64,000 nucleotides of DNA from Ectothiorhodospira lacustris (GCF_022227845.1 NZ_JAJNQN010000012.1:47140-111139), one strand, 5' to 3'; shown: positions 35,970-45,829, numbered from the stretch's first letter. Numbers and translations: made by a program. The notes: generated by a model not told the origin, from the sequence alone.

Positions 35970-38900
35970 ATGGCGCAAGCGGCCTCCCGCAACCGCGTCC
36001 ATCCAGGTATGCTGGGCACTCCGCGGCAGACGCTGACGCTGCCCAACACCTGGGCCGCTGACATGTTGCTCAAACGCTGGGTTGTTCAACCAAGGCTTGC
36101 GATCATTACGCTGGTCATCGGCGTCCTGCTTTCGGTACTGGTCGCCGATCAGGTGCGCCGTGCCACCGAGCGGGATGCCATCGCCGGTTTTGCCTTCACC
36201 AGTGATCAGTTGACCATCAAGGTCCAGGAACGCCTCAATGCCCATACCCTGGTCCTGCGTGGCGGTGCCGGGTTGTTCGAGTCTTCCGATGATGTCACCC
36301 GTGATGAGTGGCGGTCCTTCATCCGGAAGCTGCGGGTGTCCGACATCATCTCCGATGCGCAGCACTTCGGTTTTGCGCCGCTGATCCGTCCGGAACTGCT
36401 GGAAGGCCATGTGGCCGAGCTGCGGGCCGGATTTCCGCATTACACCGTGCATCCCCGCGGGGCCAGGGAGGCCTATGTCCCCGTGCTCTATCTGGAGCCC
36501 TTCGATACCTTGGGTCTGCAGGTCCTGGGCATGGATCTGCTGACGGACGAGGCGATACAGGCCGCCCTGATCCACGCCCGGGACAGCGGTCTGTCCACCC
36601 TGACCGGCAAGATCGATATGTTGCGGGAGGCCACGGGCGATGCGCAGCACACGATCCTCATGGCCATGCCGGTCTATCTGCAGGGGGCTTCGGTCGACAC
36701 GGTGGCGCAGCGTCGCGCCGCTCTCGTGGGCTGGACGTTCAGTCCGTTTCTGATGAATGACTGGATGGGCCGGATTCTTCAGGACTGGGGGCGGTTGAAT
36801 GGGCGAGGTATCGCCCTGCAAGTCTACGATGGCCTGGAAGCCGATTCTCGACACCTGCTGTTCAGTAATCATGGTGCGGCGTTCGCCCCATCAGGCCCGT
36901 TGCTCCAGAAGCGGACCATCAGTTTCAATGACCGCCGCTGGTTACTGGTGTTCGATGAACCGGCCCCGGACGCCGGTATCCCATACGGCATGGCCTGGAC
37001 GACCTTAGCCGCAGGCCTGAGCCTTTCCGGTCTGCTGTCGGCGTTGATCCTGTCCATGGCCACGACCCGTACTCGTGCCATCCGTCTGGCGGATCAGCTT
37101 ACCGAAGAGATCAAGGCAAGGGAGGCTCAGCTCGAGGAGAGCGAGTTCCGTTGGCGTTTTGCCATTGAGGGCTCCGGCGCAGGGCTATGGGACTGGAACC
37201 TGGATGATGGTTCGGTGTTTTACTCGGGGCGCTGGAAACACATCCTCGGGTTCAATGCGGAAGATATCGGCGTCTCTGTGGATGAGTGGCAAGATCGTCT
37301 GCACCCGGATGACAGGTCGCGGGCCCTGGATGCCCTGCACGGTTGCCTGGGCGGTGAGGCTGCCGTGTACAGTGACGAGCACCGGATGCAGTGCAAGGAC
37401 GGTCGCTGGAAATGGCTGATGGAACGGGGCGTCGTGGTCAGTCGCGCTCCGGACGGCCGCCCCGTGCGCATGATCGGGACCAGCACGGACATTTCCCGGC
37501 GTAAGGCCCTGGAAGCCGCCCGTGAAAGTCTACTGGACCAGTTCCAGACCATTGCCGCCCGTGTTCCCGGCCTGGTGTTCGAGTTCAGGCTATATCCCGG
37601 TGGTCGTGCCTTTTTCCCCTATGTGAGCGAGGGTATTCGTCAGCTTTACGGGCTGGCGCCGGAAGCGATCAGGGAGAACGCCCGGTCGGCACTCAAGGCC
37701 GTGCATCCGGAGGATCGCCGGGAGTTCGTTGCCTCGATCAATCGCTCGGCCGAGGACCTGTCTCCGTGGCAACAGGAATATCGGTCACGGTTCAGGGATG
37801 GGACCATACGCTGGCTATTCGGCGATGCGCTTCCCCATCGCGCCGAAGATGGGGCCATCAGCTGGTATGGCGTCATCACTGATATTACCGAGCGCAAGCA
37901 GTCCGAACTGGCGCTGTGCCGCGCCCATGCCGAGAACCGCCGTTTTCGCGAGGCGCTGGATCACGTTTCTTCATACATCTACATGAAAGACGTTCATTAC
38001 CGCTATATCTATGCCAATCGGGCAACCCTGAGGCTGTTCAACTGTTCCACGGAGGCGCTGATTGGCGCCGAGGACAGCGATTTCTTTCCCTCTGTTTCGG
38101 TACGCCGTCTGCGGCAGATCGACCGACGGGTGTTGCAGGGCGAACAGACCAGCGAGGAAGTGGAACTGGAGGACAGCCAGGGTCGCAACAGGACTTATCT
38201 GGAGATCAAGACCCCGATTCATGATGAGACGGAAGCGCGGATTGTTGTTGGTCTGCTGGGCATCTCCACCGACATCACCACACTCAAGGAACATGAAATG
38301 CAACTGGAGCGCATCGCCCACTATGATGCGTTGACCAACCTGCCTAATCGGGTCCTGCTGGCTGATCGTCTGCATCAGGCCATGAGTCAGGCCCAGCGCC
38401 GCGGTCTGCACATTGCCGTGGTGTATCTGGACCTGGACGGTTTCAAGGCCGTCAATGACCGGTTTGGTCACTCCGTGGGGGATCAGTTTCTGATGGCGCT
38501 GGCCGGCCGCATGAAGGAGTCATTGCGCGATGGTGACACCCTCTCACGTCTGGGGGGCGATGAGTTCGTGGCGGTGTTGCTCGACCTGCCGGCCCCGGAT
38601 GCCGGTACGCCTCTGCTGTTGCGCCTGCTGGATGCCGCTTCCCGCGGCATCCGGATCGAAGGTCATGTGCTCCAGGTGTCAGCCAGCCTGGGAGTGGCCT
38701 TCTACCCTCAGGAAGAGCCCATCGAAGCCGACCAGCTCCTGCGGCAGGCGGACCAGGCCATGTATCAGGCCAAAGTGGCCGGCAAGAATCGCTTCCACCG
38801 GTTTGATGCGGATCTGGATCGCAGCCTGCGCACACGGCACGAAAGCATCGAGCGTATCCGGGGTGCCCTGGAGGGTAATGAGTTCGTGCTTCATTACCAG

Positions 38901-39962
38901 CCCAAGGTCAACCTGCGCACCGGTGAGATCATTGGTGCCGAGGCGCTGATTCGCTGGCAGCATCCGGAACGGGGGTTGCTGTCCCCCGCCTATTTTCTGC
39001 CCGAGATCGAAGAGCATTCTCTGGGTGTTGCCGTTGGCGAATGGGTGATTGATACCGCGCTGAGACAGGCTGCTTACTGGCAGGCGGAGGGTCTTGGGAT
39101 GCCGGTGAGCGTCAACATTGGTGCCAGACAGCTACGTCAGAGTGACTTCACGGCCCGTCTCAAGGCACTGCTGGCAAGGTATCCCCAGCTGCCGCCGGAT
39201 CATCTGGAGCTGGAGGTACTGGAGACCAGCACCTTGGGCGATCTGGTCCAGGTCTCTCGCCTGCTGGAAGAATGCCGGGCCATCGGGGTGAGTATCGCCC
39301 TGGACGATTTCGGCACCGGGTACTCCTCACTGACCTACCTGAAGCGACTGCCGGCGGGCGTGGTCAAGGTGGACCAGAGCTTTGTGCGGGATATCCTGGA
39401 AGACCCGGATGACCTGGCCATCCTGGACGGAGTGCTGGGGCTGGCGGGTGCGTTTGGTCGCGTGGTGATTGCGGAAGGGGTGGAGACCCTCTGCCATGGC
39501 GACATGCTGCTGCGGATCGGCTGTGAGCTGGGTCAGGGCTACGGTATTGCCAGGCCGATGCCGGCGGCGTCCTTGCCGGGGTGGGTTCGGCAATGGCAAC
39601 CCAGCCCCCGCTGGGCCGGACTGCGACGCCTGAACCGTCAATATCTGCCATTGCTGTATGCCCAGGTGGAGCATCGTGCCTGGATTCAGGAGCTGGCAGA
39701 TGCCCTGAGGGCGGGCGGTCGCGAGTTGCCCCATCCGGTTCATGATCAGTCCATCTTCAGCCGCTGGATGGATCAGTCCGGCCTTCAGCCATGCCCGGGG
39801 TTCGATACCGTGGACCGGCTGCATCGGCAGATCCATGAGCTGGCCGGGGTGCTCTACCAGTTGCATGCGCGGGGCGACGCTCAGGCCGCCTGCCGCCGTC
39901 TGGATGAACTCACTGCCCTGAGGGATGCCCTGTTCAAGGCACTGGATGAATATCTGGATTGA
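35970..39962 (+). CDS. CHASE-PAS(x3)-GGDEF-EAL cyclic-di-GMP protein with CZB-like tail
   Basis: A 1330-residue sensor. A transmembrane helix at about residues 42-60 precedes a periplasmic CHASE domain (about 85-300, LRGGAGLFESSDDVTRDEW). A second helix at about 337-362 is followed by three PAS/PAC domains up to about 770. The GGDEF motif RLGGDEF (about 859-865) is intact. The EAL domain keeps its catalytic residues: EALIRW (about 990), LDDFGTGYSS, VVKVDQSFV and AEGVET. The last 100 residues resemble a zinc-sensing CZB domain with HRAW and HRQIH, but the usual Cys of Cx(L/F)GxW is Ser (SIFSRW). Both cyclase and phosphodiesterase activities are possible. Confidence 0.88.
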   Translation: MAQAASRNRVHPGMLGTPRQTLTLPNTWAADMLLKRWVVQPRLAIITLVIGVLLSVLVADQVRRATERDAIAGFAFTSDQLTIKVQERLNAHTLVLRGGAGLFESSDDVTRDEWRSFIRKLRVSDIISDAQHFGFAPLIRPELLEGHVAELRAGFPHYTVHPRGAREAYVPVLYLEPFDTLGLQVLGMDLLTDEAIQAALIHARDSGLSTLTGKIDMLREATGDAQHTILMAMPVYLQGASVDTVAQRRAALVGWTFSPFLMNDWMGRILQDWGRLNGRGIALQVYDGLEADSRHLLFSNHGAAFAPSGPLLQKRTISFNDRRWLLVFDEPAPDAGIPYGMAWTTLAAGLSLSGLLSALILSMATTRTRAIRLADQLTEEIKAREAQLEESEFRWRFAIEGSGAGLWDWNLDDGSVFYSGRWKHILGFNAEDIGVSVDEWQDRLHPDDRSRALDALHGCLGGEAAVYSDEHRMQCKDGRWKWLMERGVVVSRAPDGRPVRMIGTSTDISRRKALEAARESLLDQFQTIAARVPGLVFEFRLYPGGRAFFPYVSEGIRQLYGLAPEAIRENARSALKAVHPEDRREFVASINRSAEDLSPWQQEYRSRFRDGTIRWLFGDALPHRAEDGAISWYGVITDITERKQSELALCRAHAENRRFREALDHVSSYIYMKDVHYRYIYANRATLRLFNCSTEALIGAEDSDFFPSVSVRRLRQIDRRVLQGEQTSEEVELEDSQGRNRTYLEIKTPIHDETEARIVVGLLGISTDITTLKEHEMQLERIAHYDALTNLPNRVLLADRLHQAMSQAQRRGLHIAVVYLDLDGFKAVNDRFGHSVGDQFLMALAGRMKESLRDGDTLSRLGGDEFVAVLLDLPAPDAGTPLLLRLLDAASRGIRIEGHVLQVSASLGVAFYPQEEPIEADQLLRQADQAMYQAKVAGKNRFHRFDADLDRSLRTRHESIERIRGALEGNEFVLHYQPKVNLRTGEIIGAEALIRWQHPERGLLSPAYFLPEIEEHSLGVAVGEWVIDTALRQAAYWQAEGLGMPVSVNIGARQLRQSDFTARLKALLARYPQLPPDHLELEVLETSTLGDLVQVSRLLEECRAIGVSIALDDFGTGYSSLTYLKRLPAGVVKVDQSFVRDILEDPDDLAILDGVLGLAGAFGRVVIAEGVETLCHGDMLLRIGCELGQGYGIARPMPAASLPGWVRQWQPSPRWAGLRRLNRQYLPLLYAQVEHRAWIQELADALRAGGRELPHPVHDQSIFSRWMDQSGLQPCPGFDTVDRLHRQIHELAGVLYQLHARGDAQAACRRLDELTALRDALFKALDEYLD

Positions 39963-39986
39963 GCCGGGCTGAGCGGTGCCGGATAC

Positions 39987-41375
39987 TTACCCGGAAAGCA
40001 GTTCCCTGGTTACTTGGTGTACCGTCATGACGTCTTCTCGGGTGCAGTCGAACTGCCCGACCTGTACCCGTATGACGAAGCGGTCTTGATGCCGGGTCTG
40101 GGTGAGGTAGACTCGGCCATCGTCATTGATGCGGGTGAGCAGTACCTCGGTGGCGACATCGCCGGCCTTGAGGGCAAAGCTGAACAGGGACAGGTTAGGG
40201 GGGGTGATGATCTCCACACCCGGCAGTGCGGCCATGGCGGCGGCCAGTTCCTGAGACCAGGCGACGTGGTTGCGGATGCGTCGGCGCAGGCCTTCCAGGC
40301 CGTAGGCGCGGAGGGTGAACCAGATCTTCAGGGCCCGGAAGCGACGCCCCAGGGGGACCGTCCACTCGTTGTAGTTGGTGATCTCCGACTGTCCCAGGGT
40401 TTCCAGGTAATCGGGACGCAGACCCAGGGTGCGGACCTGGGGGACGGGGTCGGCCAGAAGCTGGATGGAGCAGTCCATCTGTATGCCGAGCCATTTGTGG
40501 GGATTGAAGACGATGCTGTCGGCACCATCAATGCCTGCCCAGAGGCCACGGAACTCCGGGCAGATCATGGCCGATCCGGCCCAGGCGGCGTCCACGTGGG
40601 TGGTCAGGCCGTGGCTCCTGGCCACCGGGATGGCGTCCTGAAGCCGATCGCAGGCACCAATGCCGGTGCCACCCACGCAGAGGATCACCCCGGCTGGCCG
40701 GTAACCGGCGGCCAGATCGGCGCGGATGGCGGCGTCCAGGGCCGCGGTATCCATGGCATGGTGCTCATCGGTGGGGATCCTGACCAGGTTGTCCTGGCCG
40801 ATGCCGGCGATGCGGATCGCCTTGTCGATGGATGAATGGACCTGGGTGGAGGCATAGACGCGCAGGCGGGGCTGGTCCGTGAGCCCTTGGGTGTTGCCGG
40901 TCCAGGACAGGGCCCGTTCCCGCATGGTGAGCACCGCCGAGAGGGTGGCGATGGTGGCGGTGTCGTGGATGGTGCCGGTGAAGTGGGGCGCCAGTCCCAG
41001 GGCGTCGCGCAGCCAGCCGATCATCACGGTTTCCATCTCCGTGGCGGCGGGGGAGGTTTGCCAAAGCATGGCCTGGGCGGCCATGCTGTTGGCCAGCTGC
41101 TCCGCCAGCATGGAGGCCGGCGCGGCGTTGCCGGGGAAGTAGGCGAAGAAGCGGGGGTGCTGCCAGTGGGTCATGCCATCGGGCACGATCCGGGCGAAGT
41201 CTTCAAAGATCGTTGCCATGGGCTCGGGCTGTTCCGGGGCGGCCTCGGGCAGGTGGGCGGCAATGTCGCCGGGCCGTGTCTGCGCCCGCACCGGACGGTC
41301 GCGCAGGCTGGTATGGTATTCATGGGTCCAGTCGGCGGCGCGTTTTGACCAGTGGCGAAGATCGTCGTGGTTCAT
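39987..41375 (-). CDS. PLP-dependent aromatic-L-amino-acid decarboxylase family
   Basis: A 462-residue type II PLP decarboxylase. The PLP-binding lysine is Lys294 in SIVFNPHKWLGIQMD. The ring-stacking histidine is His180 in YASTQVHSSIDKA, and the aspartate contacting the pyridine nitrogen is in HVDAAWAGSA. HPRFFAYFPGNAAPASMLAEQLAN is the family's N-terminal signature. Likely substrates are tyrosine, tryptophan, DOPA or related acids. It converges on the signalling gene with a 24-base gap and is divergent from the hydrolase. Confidence 0.92.
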   Translation of the reverse strand: MNHDDLRHWSKRAADWTHEYHTSLRDRPVRAQTRPGDIAAHLPEAAPEQPEPMATIFEDFARIVPDGMTHWQHPRFFAYFPGNAAPASMLAEQLANSMAAQAMLWQTSPAATEMETVMIGWLRDALGLAPHFTGTIHDTATIATLSAVLTMRERALSWTGNTQGLTDQPRLRVYASTQVHSSIDKAIRIAGIGQDNLVRIPTDEHHAMDTAALDAAIRADLAAGYRPAGVILCVGGTGIGACDRLQDAIPVARSHGLTTHVDAAWAGSAMICPEFRGLWAGIDGADSIVFNPHKWLGIQMDCSIQLLADPVPQVRTLGLRPDYLETLGQSEITNYNEWTVPLGRRFRALKIWFTLRAYGLEGLRRRIRNHVAWSQELAAAMAALPGVEIITPPNLSLFSFALKAGDVATEVLLTRINDDGRVYLTQTRHQDRFVIRVQVGQFDCTREDVMTVHQVTRELLSG

Positions 41376-41437
41376 CGGGGACTCCGGGGGCAGGGGAACG
41401 GGAGCGTTTTTGTTGGGTGTACAGGATATTCATTGCC

Positions 41438-43084
41438 ATGAATAAAGTCCGCGATTTCATCCTGGATCTGGCCCGCGGTTTTTCCGTGGTCGGTTTGCTG
41501 GTGGGGACCCTTTTCTTTGCCTTTTCCCTTACCCCCAGTCTGGTGCCCCGGCCCTTCGGCATTCAGGGGCTGATCTCCGGCCTGTCCCTGACCGCAGGCT
41601 ATGCCGTGGGCTTTTTCTTTCGCTGGCTGTGGATCTACGTGGAATTGCCGGTACCCCGACGCCGTAACGAGTTGATCCTGAAGTCACTGGCAGCCCTGGT
41701 CTGCGCCGTGGTGGTGGTCACCTTTCTATGGCAGGCCACCGAGTGGCAGAACGCCCTGCGCACCCTCATGGGCATGGAGCCCATCGGCGGCATGCCCATG
41801 GTGGGGATCGGTCTGATGACCCTGTTGATATTCACGGTGCTGTTGGTGATGGCACGCCTGTTCAAATACACCTTCTTCTTCCTCTCCAGCCGGCTGCAGC
41901 GTTTCGTGCCCACCCATGTCTCCCATGTGGTGGGGGTGCTGATCGCGGGTATGCTGTTCTGGTCGCTGATCGACGGGGTGATCTTCTCCCTGGCCCTGCG
42001 GGCGGCGGACAACTCCTATCAGCAGGTGGACGCCCTGATCCAGGATGATCTGGCCCGTCCAGAGGAGCCTCTCAAGACCGGCAGCAGCGCCTCCCTGATC
42101 CCCTGGGCGGAGTTGGGTCGTCAGGGGCGTAACTTCATCTCATCGGGACCCTCAGCTGCTGAGATCGCGGACTTTACCGGTACCACGGCCCAGGAGCCGC
42201 TGCGAGTCTATGTGGGACTGAATGCGGCGGATACGGCCCAGGAACGGGCTCGGCTGGCCCTGGAGGAACTCAAGCGGGTCGGCGGATTCGAGCGTTCCGT
42301 GCTGCTGTTGGTGACGCCGACGGGCACGGGATGGGTGGATCCGGCGGCCCAGGATACGGTGGAGTATCTGCATCGGGGGGATATCGCCACGGTGACGGCC
42401 CAGTATTCCTACCTGCCCAGCGCCCTGTCCCTGATCGTGGAGGGGGAGTACGGGGCCGAGATGGCCCGGGCCCTGTTCGAGAAGGTGTACGGCTACTGGA
42501 CCGGGCTGCCCCGGGACGCCCGGCCCGCCCTGTATCTCCATGGCCTGAGCCTGGGGGCGCTCAATTCCGACCGCTCCTTCGATGTCTACGACATCATTCA
42601 GGACCCCTTCCATGGCGCCCTCTGGAGCGGCCCCCCGTTTCGCAGCGAGACCTGGCGCAAGGCCACCCAGGAGCGGGACCCGGATTCTCCGGCCTGGCTA
42701 CCCCGGTTCCGGGACGGCGCGGTGGTGCGTTTCATGAATCAGACCCGGGGGCTGAACGACGAGACGGGTCCCTGGGGGACATTCCGCATCGCTTACCTAC
42801 AGCACGCCAGCGATCCGGTCACCTTCTTCGACACCCATGCCTTCTTCCGTGAACCGGAGTGGATGCTGCCGCCCCGGGGGCCGGATGTGTCGCCGGATCT
42901 GCGCTGGTACCCGATCGTCACCATGCTGCAACTGGCGGCGGACATGGCGGTGGGGTCTACTCCTCCCGGGTATGGCCACACCTTTGCGGTCGAGCATTAT
43001 ATCGATGCCTGGCATGCGCTCACGGAGCCGGAGGGCTGGTCAGCGGCGGATCTGGCCCGCCTGAAGGCCCTGTTCTCCCGCTGA
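41438..43084 (+). CDS. Membrane-anchored alpha/beta hydrolase (Abhydrolase_9-like)
   Basis: A 548-residue protein. About five hydrophobic helices occupy the first 210 residues (GFSVVGLLVGTLFFAFSLTPSLVP, LISGLSLTAGYAVGFFFRWL and further segments). An alpha/beta-hydrolase-like domain follows with the nucleophile elbow HGLSLGALNSD, Ser371. The arrangement matches the DUF/Abhydrolase_9 group with its own N-terminal transmembrane domain. The substrate is unknown; a lipid or a cell-envelope ester is a reasonable guess. The ATG at 41438 was preferred because the longer frame enters the neighbouring gene's reverse strand. Confidence 0.8.
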   Translation: MNKVRDFILDLARGFSVVGLLVGTLFFAFSLTPSLVPRPFGIQGLISGLSLTAGYAVGFFFRWLWIYVELPVPRRRNELILKSLAALVCAVVVVTFLWQATEWQNALRTLMGMEPIGGMPMVGIGLMTLLIFTVLLVMARLFKYTFFFLSSRLQRFVPTHVSHVVGVLIAGMLFWSLIDGVIFSLALRAADNSYQQVDALIQDDLARPEEPLKTGSSASLIPWAELGRQGRNFISSGPSAAEIADFTGTTAQEPLRVYVGLNAADTAQERARLALEELKRVGGFERSVLLLVTPTGTGWVDPAAQDTVEYLHRGDIATVTAQYSYLPSALSLIVEGEYGAEMARALFEKVYGYWTGLPRDARPALYLHGLSLGALNSDRSFDVYDIIQDPFHGALWSGPPFRSETWRKATQERDPDSPAWLPRFRDGAVVRFMNQTRGLNDETGPWGTFRIAYLQHASDPVTFFDTHAFFREPEWMLPPRGPDVSPDLRWYPIVTMLQLAADMAVGSTPPGYGHTFAVEHYIDAWHALTEPEGWSAADLARLKALFSR

Positions 43085-43092
43085 GGCAGGGC

Positions 43093-43566
43093 TTACCGGC
43101 CGTTGAGCCAGCGATCCAGTTGATTGGCGAAGGCCTGGCGGTCACGCTGATTCAGGGCATCGGGTCCGCCCGTATCGATGCCGCTGGCCCGCAGGGTTTC
43201 CATGAAGTCCCGCATCTGCAGGCGCTCCTTGATGCTCTCCGGGGTGTAGCGTTCACCCCGTGGGTTGAGCACATGCACGCCTTTGTCGATCACCTCCGCC
43301 GCCAGGGGGATGTCAGCGGTAATGACCAGGTCGCCGGCCTGGGCCTGGCGGACGATTTCCTGGTCCGCCACGTCGTAGCCATGACTTACCTGGATGGCGC
43401 GTATGAACGGGGACCGGGGCACCCGTATGTGCTGGTTGGCCACCAGGGTGACCGGGGTGCGGGTGCGCTGGGCGGCGCGGAACAGGATGTCCTTGATCAC
43501 GGCGGGGCAGGCATCGGCGTCGACCCAGATGCGTTGACCGGGAGGTATGGTGGTATCGGCAGGCAT
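43093..43566 (-). CDS. YaiI/YqxD-family (UPF0178, DUF188) protein
   Basis: A 157-residue protein with the family core [21 protein letters not shown], whose acidic residues match a PIN-like nuclease fold. [30 protein letters not shown] is also conserved. The exact function is not established. An in-frame ATG at 43584 would add six residues. A TTGACA on the minus strand at 43667-43672 followed by TAACGC at a 17-base distance may be its promoter. Confidence 0.88.
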   Translation of the reverse strand: MPADTTIPPGQRIWVDADACPAVIKDILFRAAQRTRTPVTLVANQHIRVPRSPFIRAIQVSHGYDVADQEIVRQAQAGDLVITADIPLAAEVIDKGVHVLNPRGERYTPESIKERLQMRDFMETLRASGIDTGGPDALNQRDRQAFANQLDRWLNGR

Positions 43567-43737
43567 GGGCACAGTATACGCCATTGGGCCGAAGACTCTG
43601 TGCCGAGGGTTGAGGCAGGTGGGTTATGCACATCTCGCCAAGGGCGTTATCGATCCTGTACATATTTGTCAAGTCGCAGGTCGTGCCTGATGATTATTTT
43701 TTAAGTTTTTGAAATTAAACATTTTTTATTGAATTGG

Positions 43738-45273
43738 TTATTTTTTGTTCAAATTGTCATGGCCTGTGATGGGGCCTGCCGCAGGGGCGGTTTCGGACAT
43801 GCTTTCCACAGAGTTATCCACAGGTTCTGTGGATAGAGGGTGATCGGCACGGCTGACGGCGCGCAGGCGCAGTCCCAACAGCAGGGCGGCGACGGTGAGA
43901 CCCATGATGAGCCCGATCCAGTAGCCATGCACGCCCAGGGGGGAGATTTCGCCCAGACCCCGGGTGGCCAGCCCGTGTCCGGCGGCCAGGCCCACGGCCC
44001 AGTAGGACAGCAGGGTGATCAGCATCAGGACTCGGGTGTCCTTGTACCCCCTCAGGGCGCCGGCCATGTTCAGTTGCAGGGCATCGGAGAGTTGGAAGAG
44101 CACCGCCAGGAAGATCAGTGACAGGGCCAGTGCCCGTACCTGGACATCATGGGTATAAAACCCGATGACCGTTTCTCCCAGCAACAGCAAAAAGACACCG
44201 TTGATGAGGGCGGTCAAGAGGGAGATCACCACGCCGTTCCAGGCCACGAATCGCGCCTGCCGTTTCCGACCGGCCCCCAGCGTGTGGCTGACCCGGACGG
44301 TCAGGGCCATGCCCAGGGCCAGGGGGAGGACGAAGATGAAGGAGGTGATGTTCAACGCCACCTGGTGGGCGGCCACGGTGATCTCCCCCAGACTGGCCAC
44401 CAGCAAGGCGATGACGGTGAACAGGGTGACCTCCACGAAGATGGCGACGCCGATGGGCAGACCCACGAACAGCAACTCACCGATCAGGGCCGGGCGAGGC
44501 GGCGTCAGCCGTGACCACAGGGCTACCGGGGTGTAGATCGGGCTGCGCCGGGTGTAGATCAGCATCGCCAGGCCCATGGTCCAGAAGGACAAGGCCGTGG
44601 CGATACCACAGCCCAGGGCCCCCAGGGCGGGCAGATCAGCCAGGCCGGCGGGCGTCAGTGGACCGAGTAGTGCCGCCACGCCGCTGCCGCCGTGGATCAA
44701 CAGGTAGTTGGCGGGGATGTTGATCCCCAGGCCGAGGAGACCGATCCACAGAGCGGGGCGGGTGTGGCTCATGCCGTCGGAAAAGGCCCTCAGAGCCAGG
44801 AACAGGGCAATCCCCGGCATGCCCAGGGCAACGCCCGCGAGGTAGTCGCTGGAAAGGGCGGCAACCTCCGGCGGCACGTCCATCCACTGGAAGATGGGGG
44901 CGGACAGTTGCCGGAGTATCAGGCCCACCAGCGTACCCATGATCAGGCTGATCCACAGCGCCTGATGGACCCGGGCCCGGATCCGGTGGTGGTCTCCTGC
45001 GCCCAGGCGTTCGCTGACGATAGGGGTGAGCCCCATCAGGGTACCCAGCATGAACAGCATCATGGGCATCCAGAGGCTGGCGCCGACGGAGACGGCGGCC
45101 AGATCGGTTGCGCTCAGACGGCCGGTCATCATGACATCGGCCACCCCCATCCCGGCTTGGGTGAGCTGGGCGCCGCAGATGGGCAGGGCGAGCAGGAGCA
45201 GCCGCCGGGTTTCCATACCGCTGCGGCGGAGCCATGGGGGGAGCAGGATATCTGTCAAGCGGATCAGAGGCAT
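43738..45273 (-). CDS. MATE-family multidrug/Na+ efflux protein
   Basis: A 511-residue exporter with about twelve helices in two related halves. Recognisable stretches include LALPICGAQLTQAGMGVADVMMTG, VAAHQVALNITSFIFVLPLALGMALTVRVSHTLGAG and LQLNMAGALRGYKDTRVLML. These are the NorM-branch signatures. The ATG at 45273 was taken; METRRLLLLALP nineteen residues on is a possible alternative. It is the last gene of a minus-strand run starting with hemerythrin, but gaps upstream make co-transcription uncertain. The stop lies in an unusually AT-rich patch. Confidence 0.93.
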   Translation of the reverse strand: MPLIRLTDILLPPWLRRSGMETRRLLLLALPICGAQLTQAGMGVADVMMTGRLSATDLAAVSVGASLWMPMMLFMLGTLMGLTPIVSERLGAGDHHRIRARVHQALWISLIMGTLVGLILRQLSAPIFQWMDVPPEVAALSSDYLAGVALGMPGIALFLALRAFSDGMSHTRPALWIGLLGLGINIPANYLLIHGGSGVAALLGPLTPAGLADLPALGALGCGIATALSFWTMGLAMLIYTRRSPIYTPVALWSRLTPPRPALIGELLFVGLPIGVAIFVEVTLFTVIALLVASLGEITVAAHQVALNITSFIFVLPLALGMALTVRVSHTLGAGRKRQARFVAWNGVVISLLTALINGVFLLLLGETVIGFYTHDVQVRALALSLIFLAVLFQLSDALQLNMAGALRGYKDTRVLMLITLLSYWAVGLAAGHGLATRGLGEISPLGVHGYWIGLIMGLTVAALLLGLRLRAVSRADHPLSTEPVDNSVESMSETAPAAGPITGHDNLNKK

Positions 45274-45358
45274 GTCATGCGGGAGCGGCCTTCGGCCGCG
45301 AATGGGTACCGGTGCAGCAGGCATGCCGGGGGGACGGATGGTTCCCCCGGTGACGGGC

Positions 45359-45709
45359 TCAGTCATCCAGGGGGATGACGTGCTCCGCCTGCAGACGGCG
45401 TCCCTGGTCCGGTGCATGGCTGAAACGGCCCGTGACCCGGACTTCACGGCCTAGGTAGGGAGCGATCAGCGCATCGGGCAGAATGGCCACGCGGCGCAGT
45501 TGGGCATCCTCGATCCAGTAGTGGAGGGGGTCTTCCACCCGCCGGACGGTGCCCTCGGTGGTGATCAGGCGGCCGTCATGGCTGGCCGGCTGATTGACCA
45601 GCATCATCAGTGGTACCGCCTGGGGCGACGGTGGGGCTTCGCCGCAGGCCGACAGGAGCCACAGCAGGGGGAGGGCGGCGGTGAGGGCCTTCAGGGGGCG
45701 TAAGGGCAT
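45359..45709 (-). CDS. Small predicted lipoprotein with OB-like domain
   Basis: A 116-residue protein. The signal peptide ends in the lipobox LLSACGEA. The rest reads as a compact beta-rich domain: GRLITTEGTVRRVEDPLHYW, RRVAILPDALIAPYLGREVRVTGRFSHA. The GxV-x-x-V-x-D...Y/W-x-I-x-D pattern followed by VRVTG is that of an OB fold. No family is recognised. It lies between the 12-helix membrane protein and the MATE exporter on the same strand, 120 and 85 bases from them. Confidence 0.6.
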   Translation of the reverse strand: MPLRPLKALTAALPLLWLLSACGEAPPSPQAVPLMMLVNQPASHDGRLITTEGTVRRVEDPLHYWIEDAQLRRVAILPDALIAPYLGREVRVTGRFSHAPDQGRRLQAEHVIPLDD

Positions 45710-45829
45710 GGGATCACTTCAGGGGTTACAGAAGAGGAGAGACGGTGTTGCCTGTGCAGGGTACCAAAAACCGAAGACCTTGGCTGGTTGCCGGGCGGGC
45801 AGCCCTTCGTGATCCTGAAGCCTTGCCCT

